Below the pieces are notes generated by a model. It ran no database searches. It was given only the letters and a program-made list of their open reading frames with translations, and was not told the DNA's origin. From Cylicocyclus nassatus (taxonomy: Eukaryota; Nematoda; Chromadorea; Rhabditida; Strongylidae): a DNA stretch of 64,000 nucleotides. Position 1 is the first letter of the stretch. Every line of letters starts with the position of its first letter. Positions 47,101 to 59,100 of the stretch are shown here, in pieces. The stretch spans positions 1-64,000 of the forward strand of contig CATQJL010000112.1 of assembly GCA_958299035.1 (NCBI GenBank), read 5' to 3'. The position numbers were made by a program, and so were the translations under genes.

Positions 47101-50100
47101 AAGTAAAAGTTTGTTGAACTGTACGGATTTTATTGAGTAATTTTGTCATAACATACTGCGTAGGAAGTAGGTCGATCTAGGCAGTAACGGCCGAGAACCA
47201 GAATTTTGAATATTCAAATAATGAAAAATCATGCGAAATTTCCACTGTTGTGAATCTGTTGTTTGAAGATGTCAGCAGTTGCGACTTCATAGGTTTTGAA
47301 GCGTAAATGGTGCTCTATCAGATAGTGAAGGAATCGAGTCGATTTGAGAGATAGTCGTTGAAAACCAGAATTCTAAAAATTTACGCCATTTTTGCGTGTT
47401 TTTTGACAGTTGACAGTTAAACTCACATAAATCTTGAATGTGAAAGTATGTGATATTGCGACTTTAAAGGTTTTATAAAGTAAGGTTTGCCTTATCAGAA
47501 TATATCTCAGCCGTACCGATTCACTGAAACAATGCCGAGATCCAGAGTCTTGAAAAAGCAGGTAAAAAGCGCTTTTTGAATTTCAACAGCTCATAACTTC
47601 TTCAGAACTGCATAAATATTGTCCCCACGGGCATAATTCGTAGGAGGCTCTAAACCCCCACATATTATATATCGTCTGAAAGCTCTTGATGAAAAGAATC
47701 TAACGTATGAAGTCGCAACAATATTTATGCAGTTCTGAAGAAGTTATGAGCTGTCGAAATTCAAAAAGCGCTTTTTACCTGCTTTTTCAAGACTCTGGAT
47801 CTCGGCATTGTTTCAGTGAATCGGTACGGCTGAGATATATTCTGATAAGGCAAACCTTACTTTATAAAACCTATAAAGTCGCAATATCACATACTTTCAC
47901 ATTCAAGATTTATGTGAGTTTAACTGTCAACTGTCAAAAAACACGCAAAAATGGCGTAAATTTTTAGAATTCTGGTTTTTAACGACTATCTCTCAAATCG
48001 ACTCGATTCCTTCACTGTCTGATAGAGCACCATTTACACTTCAAAACCTATGAAGTCGCAACTGCTGACATCTTCAAACAACAGATTTACAACAGTGGAA
48101 ATTTCGCATGATTTTTCATTATTTAAATATTCAAAATTCTGGTTCTCGGCCGTTACTGCCTGGATCGATCTACTTTCTTCGCAGTCCGTTTTGACAAAAT
48201 TTACTTAATAAAATCCGTACAGTCTCGCTGACTTTACTTCCAAATACACCATTTACTGAACACGTTTATTTTAAATATATATGCCGCCGTATACATAAAT
48301 ATATGCTTTCAATAATATTTTTGCGTTTGTTTTGCTTATCTTCCTTCTTTATCGTCCAGCAAAAAATCTTTTATTCCAAAAGTGAAGGTGGTCACCCTGT
48401 ACCAGCTCAAAAGTGAAGGTAGGGGGAGAATTGGCTCCCACTATCGCACCTCTGGATAGCCCTCTAGACGAAGTTCGCGATCTTCATTTTTTGGGTCAAC
48501 TAAAGTGGAATAGCGCCAAGCTTCTTTTGTAGTTGCGTTTTTGCTTCCTCTCCACCCCCACCCTCCCCCAGCGAGGATTTTGATGCACGCGGCCCCCAAA
48601 TGACAAGTCAAATCTTGCTGCTCTGAAAATCTGTATCGTTTGTCTATTTTTCTCATAGAGCTTCGACCCTGATGCCTGAGCATAAATGTCAGGATACTGC
48701 TTTCCCGTTATGTGTGATCCCATGGGGATCCATAGGGGACCAGGCTTTGTATTCAAACTTTCCTCTTTTCATAAACTTGCAAACATCGCAAACTTGTGCC
48801 GAGTTATCATGGCACTGGCATGTTTTCGACAGGATGTAAAGGCTGCAAGTTCCTTGGTAAACTCCAGCTTGCGAATAGTATTGACTGAAAATTTCGAGGT
48901 TTCGAGGTTTTACTTGATCCTACTATGAACATCCCTAGCAATGCCATAATAGATCCTCAGTACAACTTCGTAACGTTTTCACAGTGTTTGTGACAAGATA
49001 GAGACTCTGAAAAAAAGGCTGATTTCCTGCGACCCTTATGGGATCTACAAAATAGTAATTTACGCTAATATGCAAGTCTTGTCATCCATTATGTTCATCG
49101 AATAAGGGTATCAAAACCTTCAAAAGAAGATAGACAAAGAACTGTCATCATCAGAGCGGCGAGATAGAGCGCGTCCGCTCTCAGATTGCCTCTCCTCCCC
49201 CAGCGGAAATGTGTAATACGTGCATACAGGCCTGGTACTGCTTTTGCGATTACGTTCGCAATAGTTTATAGGCACCTCCACCCAGATTCTCAACTTTTAT
49301 GTTTTGGTCGTTCCGGGGCCTTCTCATGTCCCTGATTACGAAAACGCAGTTGAAAATTCGCGAATTTCCGACATCCCGTTGGAGAACCCGAGGGCCGGTT
49401 CTCAAGAACGACGATTGGATGGACGCGCGCGGATGGGCGGGCTTACTGGAAGAGGCGGTGCTGACTTGAAGTCTTCATGCCTCTTCGCTATTCCGAAGCG
49501 ATTTTCTCGCTTCCGAAGCAACACTTTGTGCCGCGGCTTGGGCACTGGCTTGATAGGGGGCCCTACCATCGTAAGCTGCCAAAAAGCTCAAGACTTAAGG
49601 TGGACAGTGCTTTCAAAACTTTTCATAGACTTCAAGCAATAAACTACATCTATCTTTCTCTTCACCTAGAGGATGAGTTTATAAATTATGAAACTGAGTA
49701 AGCCGAAAATTGATGGGAAATTAATTTGTAGAGTTATAGCTGATGTAAAGGAATAGGAAACTTTTTTATGGAAGAAATTATATAAAGGTGAAGAATAGCA
49801 CGTAATACTTTTCCTTCGCGAAATAGTGGTCTAAATCCGAGAATTAGACACTGTTTCTACCGGGACTGGTATGGTGAGAAGAATCCACTCGTTAAGGTTT
49901 GAATGCATTCTCTGAATCATTCGCATCACTTACAAAGGATGCATCAATAACGGCCTAAGGGTTGTTTACGTCTTTTTGTGTGTGTGTGTGTGTCTGTGTG
50001 TCTGTCTGTCCGTTACGAAGTTCATATTAGTTTGTTCCATAAGTCTTTTCATTTTTGAGTTTTCGCTATAATAAGTCACACACTTCTCATTCTAAATAGA

Positions 50101-53100
50101 CATCAGGATACTATTCGATAGAGCAAAGCAAGCTCTATAAGATGGCTTTTATCTTTTGCACCAACTTTGGTCCACCTCGAGTTTTGAACCAAAATCTAAA
50201 GAGTTTCGTATGGCCAGAAAACCGAATAATTTTTATATCTTCGTTCAAAGAAATCCTACAAATTTCTAACTCGCTCACGCATACAAATTCCACATCAGAC
50301 ATTCATATGTGCTGTTGCTGTATTTTTTATCAGCTAGAAATCAAGAAACCGAAAATCTCCATGTTTCTAACAAAATGATGCTGTGCTGTTCTTATACCAA
50401 CATTTGTATACTAGAAGCCCTTAGAAGTACTACCGTAGATTTTTGGCTCTCTATATGCTCTGGTTCACGAGAAATATCAAATTTAGCTTTCTTCAGTCGG
50501 GTTTTCACGCTTAAATCAACATTTCTCGGAAACCAGAGCTTATAGAGGGCCAAAAATTTATAGTTGTACTTCTAAGGGCTTGTAGTATACAACTGTTAGT
50601 GTAAGAACAGCACAGCATCACTTTGGTAAAAACATGGAAATTTTCGGTTTCTTAGTTTCTAGCTGATAAAAAAATACAGCAACAGCATATATGAATGTCT
50701 GATGTGGAGTGTATATGCATGAGAGAATTACAGGTTTGTAGGATTCTTTTGAACGAAGATATAAAAATTTTTCGGTTTTCTGGCTATTCGAAACTTTTTA
50801 GATTTTGGTTTAAAACTCGAGATGGACCAAAGTTGGTGCAAAAGATAAAAGCCATCTTATAGAGCTTGCTTTGATCTATCGAATGGTATCCTGATGTCTA
50901 TTTAGAATGAGAAGTGTGTGACTTATAGCGAAAACTTAAAAATGAGAAGACTTATGGGACAACCTAATAGAACATGTTTCAGCCAAGCTCCTGAGCCCAA
51001 ATTTTGCACAGCGCATGCTACTAACAAGAGATTCCACTGTACAAAAACACGAGGGGATCCGTTGTGTGGATCATTCAAAAAATGCGCTCAATCGGATCTA
51101 CTTGGCTTTCGGCCAGTAAAATTGAGCCTGTAGCAGAACTTTTTGCAAGGTCACGGATATGTTTGACAAAATGTGCAAATGATGGACTTTAGCTCAAAAA
51201 ATTGAACTAAAGTTTATTACTTTGCGAAACTGGGGCCAAAAAAATTGATTGGGTAAGTGTTCACTTTGCCAAGATTTTACGCGATCATTTGAAAAGATTT
51301 TTGCACATAGATGTAGCTCACGGTGATATTGTATCTTATGGCAAACTAGTTGGCTTTCCCGGTCCAGCCCGGGCCATTAGTCACCTGCACCAAGTCCCCC
51401 CCCCCCTTCTTATATGTTGTGGATGACTTACCCTGGAACTCGCTTCGAAACCGCATCCTCGTGATCCTGAGATGAAAATGAGCTTCACCGCCCTTCTTTA
51501 CAGACTATGGTAAAATGCTTGATTGAACATGATAAACCCTCAATTCCTTAGAGAAACGTAAACAAATCAATAAATCGATAGAAGGACCCAACGAATCGCT
51601 GCGAAAAGTAGCCTATCATCTGCGCAGGGATCAAAACATATGTGTGCAAAGTTTCAGCTGAATCGGTTGAGCGGTGCGCGTTTCTATAACGCACATACCC
51701 TCCAAACTGACAATTTTTGAGTTTTATATATATATAGATAAATAGTTGTTTACAAATCATTCGTGATAGTCGGTATAGCTCGGTGAGTTTCAGTGTCACT
51801 ATTGTGCGGGAATGAGTAAGGCGTACAGATAGTGGGACCAGTGCGAGCCTCTGAGAAGCAGAGGTGACGCACTGGTACCAACATAAGTTGACGACTAAAG
51901 ATGGTATGTATATCACTAGACGCGTTTCATCCCTCTGATTCCAAGTTTGTTTCTATTTTTTGCAGAGCAACTCTCAGAAAGAAGTTATGAGCCTTTGAAT
52001 GTCAACATTTATCAAGCATTAAATTAAACTTAAAATTAGCGAAAAGCTCCGAAAATACATATGCCGATTTGCACCGTCTTCGTTCCCTCCTTGCATATAT
52101 ACTTAATACAAAATTGATTACCCGCTATTTGAGCTTTTTGTACAGCTTTTCGCTAATTTTGGGCCACTTAATGCTTGACAAATTTGAACATATAAGCGCT
52201 CTAAGTTCATTCGGAAAGTTGTTCTCTCAAAAAGGAAAGCAAATTGGGCAGCGTTTAAAGATGCGTTTGATGATATATTTACATCCAGTGTTCGATTGCC
52301 AACTTATGTTGATATCCTTCCCTTTAGTGCTGTTAAGGATAGACACAACCATCAACTCATCAACCATCATCTCCTGTAATTAATGTGCTTCTCCCAGTGT
52401 GTTTGCTTAGCGGAACATGTTTCTCGTTTTTGATAGAATCTGTATTTCTAATAATCCACATACACTACGTGCTGCGATGGCTTCTTCCAACAGAAGGGCA
52501 GGGCAGGGCCCTGCAATTCTGTTGGAAGTAGGGCAGAAACTTAGTCCATAACTTTCCTCTTCTTGGACGAGTGTTGCCCCAGCCGCCTTGAGATAGGTAC
52601 CTCCGCGACGCGTCCGCACGCATGTCTTTAATGCGATTTTCGTTTAAGCTCTAATGAAATTAATTGCTTTCCTTACCCAAGTGACTTTCTTCTATTCCGT
52701 AATTTCTATATTAAGAGAACAAAACTGACGACAACTGTCGTTGACAAATTTTTACTTGAAAGGTTTTGCTCGACTGCTCTTTTATTCGATAATGAAGATA
52801 TGGATGACTCTGTAATGGTTTCTATCTTATATACAGAGTGTCCCAAAAGTAAGTACACACTTTTCAATCGTTGATATCTCTCTTCCCATTGTGTCTTTTT
52901 CCACCACTAAAGTCCCATTCTGTAGAGGAGGCTTCAACTTAGATATACAGTGTCGAGCGAATTACCGATCGCTCTTCATTATTGTAGGATTACGGTAGGA
53001 ACTTCGACACTGATTTTAGGCCATTGGAGGCCAAATTCCCCTCAGAACAAAACCAAATAAGCCAAAAGCTTTCATACTATGGTAACGGATGCCGCTGATT

Positions 53101-56100
53101 TCGAAAATGAAATTTTCACTTTACTGTGATGCTTCTTTCCAAAGCTATCGCAGGTAAACCGTGATAACCGAATTCCCAGTATTTGTCAGAAATGTAATTA
53201 CACCGTCAAAAAAGCTGAAAACACTCTTTAAAAGCTGTGTAGTAGAATCAGCGTGCGTGAAAACTTTAGTATACGATTTTTCAGATTTTTGAAAAAAAAT
53301 TTTGTCAGATGACATATTTCAAAATGGTTCCACATGTTGGAAGTTCTCACCGTAATCCTACAGTAGGGAAGAGAGATCGGTGAAACACTCGATACTGTAA
53401 ATCTAAGTTGAAGCCTCCTCTACAGAACGGTACTTGAATGACGGAAAAAGACCCATTGGGAAGAGAGATATTGACGATTGGAAAGTGTGTACTTACTTTT
53501 GGGACACTCTGTATATGGAGCTAAATGTCTGTTTGTCTGTCTGACCGTTTGTTTTACATTTTTTTTCAGGTAAACCGAGAAGAAGGATGCGACTGGAGAT
53601 TTTTGGATGAGAAATCTCTCTACCGGTAAGTAACGTACACACAAATGTGATTTGATGAACTGTGTCAAGTTTTTCGTCAGAATGTGTACTTTAAATCATT
53701 TTTTTTGCGATGGGGCTGAAATTCTCTCAAAAAGCGTTTGTTTCAAAGAATTAGTGGACGAAATCCGAAGTCTGATTAAGAACATTGCCACAATACGAGA
53801 GAGAGCAAAGAAATGCGAAGAAAATAAGAGGAAAACTCATGTGCAAGCGGTTGGCTGAGGGGCGGTCTGCGCGCTCTGCCGCGGCCGGTCTGCTCCAGTT
53901 CAAATTCAAATTCGACCACCGACCGACTAGTGGGGTGAGGACGACATTATCGATCTTATCGATTTTCATCGATTCTTTGTAAGGTCTGACCTGCGGGGCT
54001 AGGAGCTAGCACAGAGGGTAATCGAGCATTCTGATTACGAATACAATACTAGTTTTAGAAATTATCCACTAGTTTTATCCATTTTATCGATTTTTTTTGC
54101 AAAGTGTTTGAGTTACGGGGCCGGGAGGTGGCATAAAGGGGTAATCGAGCATGCTGATTACGAATACAATACTAGTTTTTAAAATCATCCATTAGTTTTA
54201 TCGATTTTATCTACTTTTTTGCAAAGTGTTTGAGCTGCGGGGCTGGGAATTCGCAAGGGAAGTGAGCATGCTGATATCTAACACAGCGGGAATCGAGAGT
54301 TGGAGTTGGTATGCAGAAGTGGGCACAGGGAAAGGTTGTACAAGGATAGGGATGGGAGCTGTATCATAGTGTTTTAACAGGGCCGAGCGGAGCCGGGTAA
54401 GCCAGCTTGTTACGGAGTAACCCTGATGATGCAGGCTAAAACTGCTTCATTTTTGCACAGTTTCAACTACAGATATTTTTAGCCTTTTCAAATATGCCAT
54501 TGGGTTTGCTACTATCATAGTGCTCTTGAACTTAAACTTTTTAGTCTTTTGTGACCACAGAAGGGAAACGTTTCAAAAGTGTTCCTCGACATTTTCTGGT
54601 ACCTCTATCACCCATCACTAGTAGGGTCATACCAGTGGCGTACCCAGGATTTCGGCTCGGGGGGGGGGGGCGGGGGAGGAAGCGCGGCAAAAAAAATTTT
54701 CAAATGAAGGTGCGTGACGTTAGCCGCGCACTCCGATAATTTTTTAGGAGGGCTCCTCAACAATTTTGCGGGCCCCCAACCCCTAAAATCTGGAAAAAGG
54801 GGGCGTGGCTGAAGCCACGCCCCCGAAAAAAAATTTTTTATAAGGCTAATATGAATTTTCAAAAAATTTTAATATTATTCTAATTATTTACAAAAATAAA
54901 CAAGTCATTTGCACATTTTTATAACTCATGTAAGTAACTTTCAAAAATTTCGCGCCCCCCCCCCTCGGTACGCCACTGGGCCATACTAGCATCCTTAAGA
55001 CTGGCTGAAATCTGAGCGCTAGTGGAAGTCACGAACGTTCTCTTATTGCTTGGCTCTTCTCGAGTTTCGAATGGATTTCCACTTTTCATTTCACTCCTAT
55101 TTTCACGTAGAAATACTTTTGTGTAGAAATGAGAAGCATCGAGCGAGCGGCGCTGCGTTTGCGCCGCGGTGGCACCTATGGAAGTTGGCCGAAGCACACA
55201 CCATACATAATATAGACTAGATAGTGAGCTACGATTCCGCGCAAACTCGCCAAAAACTTCACGGTGCCGAAAAACAAAAGTGAAGCCGGCCTCACCCTGC
55301 ACCAAACGTGATAAGTTGAAACTGTACAAAAATCGTTGCTACGTAAACTCTAACAATATATGTACAGTTTCGGCTCGACGCGTTTGATACAGGCTGTGAA
55401 AAGGACTTATTTTTTGTTTCCCAGTAAAATTTCTGATTTGACCGGTTTTCGTAAAATGCGCAGAACCTTCCCACTTTCGTCACCAGAAACAAAACGGTTT
55501 CAGTTTTGTAGCTCACTACATAATCTACATTATGACTAAAAAATGATGGCGCTACATGCATGAAAGGAAAGTTATGAACTGAGGTGCAAAACTTATGTGC
55601 CAACCTAATATTTCGAACATGTATTTCGCTTTTCGATAGAATCCGTATTTAGTTAACCACCCACATACATTGCGTTTTGCTCAGTAAAACAAAAAATTCA
55701 CATGGTGACTCCAGCGATAAACTTATCTACGTCGACGTATATATGGTCAAAGCCAAGGCTGCCAACGTAAGTGCATTTGAGCAATAAGTTGAGATTCGCA
55801 ATCCAAAGAGGAGGCGACGGGTTACATACCCAGAGGCACCAAGGATGTCACACATACGGCCTAGTTCTTAGCTCCGAAACACATTATGTGCAGAAAATAA
55901 ATAGTCGCTTTCCATCATCATGATCCTTACTACATTACTAATAGTTCTTTGGTATTACAAGTCGTGGATAGATCACAGTGCCAAACTCTAGCTAAGCATA
56001 TTCTTTGCAAGGTAGTGAGATTCCCGAAATTTTAGAAGCTAGTCTTTCATGCGTGCGCGCTCAAGAGAATCGTCCTGCTTTGAGCATCTTCTGCTTGAGT

Positions 56101-59100
56101 TAGTTTACTTCATCCAGCTTCTCAAAACGATATAGTGAATGCATAAAGTTTCGTCCTGCTTTGAGTATCTTCCGCTGCTCAAATTAGTTAACTTCATCCA
56201 GCTTCTCAAAACGATATAGTGGATGCATAAGGAAAAGAGGTTGTATTTATCTCTGTAACAAAGGCAACACCTGTAAGGGCCAGAGCAATTCTGTAATCTA
56301 TATATAAATATAATCTATATATAATCTATATCTATTTGTCCCACTACAAGTTGACCCATCTTCAATATGCTATAGCATAGTAAGATGCAGCGAAAACAAG
56401 AAGAGAAACGAGATCATCAACGCCCCACCGCTTAGCGTTCTATCAGTGCTATGCTACGCAAATGTTCGAAATATATGTCAAATGTTAGGCCAATTATTGT
56501 TGGCTCCCCGGTGTACGTTGGGCGGAGTATTTGCAATGAACGCGTTGGTAACTTGTCAAACTTCTACTTCCAAGTGTGTTCTTTGTACTCTCTAAACTGC
56601 CATATATATTTGCTGTTATCATATGTGGCAGAGTTGGTAGCGAGACATTACAAAGAACAATACCTTGCATAAAATGTTGTCAAGTTTACCAACGTGTTCA
56701 GATGTCTGCGAATGCTCCGCCCAACGTTCACCGGCGCGACAATACCTGCTCTGCTGCAAAGCCCGCCCTCTAACGCAGCGGATCTACACATTTGGGTTTT
56801 TCTGCTTTCGCACGCTAACCCGAATTACCGAGCCACGACGTCGCAAAACCGCTGCATGGAACACCCTATGTGTTATTCTGCGGCGTTAGGACGGATCAAA
56901 GAATGGAAAAATGACAATTTTAGCGACAGAGCAAAAACTGGGAGCTCATTTGGAAAATTGGAAAGCTGTTGAGGGCAGTGGTTCGGAAAATTACAAGCGC
57001 GAAATTTCCATCTCTTCTCGGCCTTCTGGATACGTTGAGTTGAGAACTGTGCTTGAAAGCTCATGAAGTTGTCAAAAGAAGTGCTTTTTATGGCGTTTTT
57101 GGCCTTGGAGATTGCTGAGGGGGCTGGACGAGTGATTCCCGCAACTGAGGCGCGAGCTGACTGAACCAATCAGCCGATTGTCCCCAAAATAGCGGATTGA
57201 CTCCACCCGTAATATCTTCTGTGGCCAGCCGTTCTTTTTGATCGGTTCTGTCCTCCAGCCCCTTCAATGATCTGCAAGCAAAACGCCATAAAAAGCACAA
57301 CGACTCTGGGAGATTTCAACAACAGTACTGGTCTCAGCGCATCCACGTGACCAAGGAAGGATGGAACACACACAGTCTCAATTTTCCCGAGCCATTGTCT
57401 TCAAAGCACTTCCATACGCAACCGCCGTCTCGCGCGAATAGCTTAAGAGCGGGCATACATCACGCAATTTCATCGCCTCGTAATTCTCCCGGCAAGAGAA
57501 CTGTTACGAGTCCATTGCATGCTGATCTTGCCATTCGGCTGTGATAGTCACTCGACGCAACTAATCGCTACCGCGTCGCTGATTTTGAACGAGCGATGCG
57601 GCCTAATCGCTGAGATTGGGCTTCTCTGAGAGTTTTTATGATTGTTTTTAGCTTTTTGGGGCTTGGAAATTTTGATTACTCAAGAAAGCGCCATTTTCTC
57701 GCAATCTGTGTCAACCACAACAACAATTATTAGGGTGAACGGTAAAAAATGGGACACCTTGAGAACAATTGCAGATTTCTCAAGGAAGAAAAGTAATTGA
57801 ACTTTCCAATTTTGATGGATATTAGAATAAACTAGTCAGGCTTTCCCGGTCCAGCCCCGGCTAATGTTCACCTGCACTGCGAGCCCTTCCCCCACTTATA
57901 TGTCATGGATTACTTACACTGGGACATCCGCTTCGAAACCGAAAAAAAAACAACTCCGGGGACTTTACAGATAAAGCATTGCGGTTTGACATGCAAAGGA
58001 GAGATGAGTAGCATGACTTTCAATGATGAGCATTTTTTGTGTTGCTTTGCTGCAGATCGGTCACTCGCTTTGCTCACCACACTATTTGAAGCTGTTTTCC
58101 GATGTCTAACATCTTTCTGGCAAGCTTGACTATGACTAAGTAAGTAGTATTTTACATTATGTGAACAGGCATTCAGGTCTTTTCGGAAATTTTTGATATG
58201 CCAAATAATTTAAGCGCAATCTTGTGAAAACTCTTAACCGTTTCATTGTTCAAAGTGAAATGTGACGTAAAAAGCGTTAAGTAAAACCTTGAGCACGCCT
58301 TCGTACAGCACACTCGCTACAAAGCACTCTTAGTCACTTGCACGTTAAGGTTGATCGCAGCATAAATGACGAAGAAAGCGTTGAGTACAATCTTGAACAC
58401 GTCTTTGTGCAGCACACTCACTACAAAGCACTCTTGGTCACTTGCACGCTAAGGTAGACCGCAGCATAAGATATAGAGTAAATTCACTTGATCGAACGAT
58501 TGAAATTCACATCAAAAGCACCTTTTTACTGCACTTCGCCAACAGAAGTCTACAATGAAACATGCCGGCCTTGTTTACATGCCTCTGCTTTGATAGCAGA
58601 TGATAAGAATCATTTTCACTGCTAAGTGCTAGAAATCAATAAATCGAGAGAAGGACCCAACGAATCGACGCAAAAAGTAGCCTATCATCTGCGCAGGGGT
58701 CGAAAACATCTGTGTACAGACTTTCAGCCCAATCGGGTGAGCGGTGCGCGTTTCTATAGCGCACATAGCCTCCAAACTCACAATTTTGAGTTTTATATAT
58801 ATATAGATTATTCTCTTTTATACAGTGCGTATATAAGGTCATTTACACATCTAGTAACTTTTATACTTGCTGAAGTGCAAAGTTAGTCATTTTGACAAAT
58901 TATAAACTTTGGGCAGTATCTGCGCAATGAAACATGTGAGACCACCCAAAGTACCACTGCTGGAGTGGGGTGGGACAGTCACTAAACCCAAGACGGCTTG
59001 ATGGCCTCAACTTTCAAAGCCAGGAGGTGGCCATTAGCAGCTTCGAGAACAAAGATACGCGTCATTCGATTCTTTGCAGGTGAACCCATGTTTTCTAGGT

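Larger units (their letters stand above)
49947..51876. mobile_element. Repeat family H, copy H2, with two nested insertions
   Basis: Starts AATAACGGCCTAAGGGTTG, has GT/CTGT microsatellites, and ends GAGGTGACGCACTGGT with the terminal hairpin. Foldback B5 (50027-50967) interrupts it inside the conserved TTACGAAATTCGTAG region, and Helitron F1 (51346-51738) interrupts it near the far end. Removing both leaves a length comparable to H1 and H3. Confidence 0.75.
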
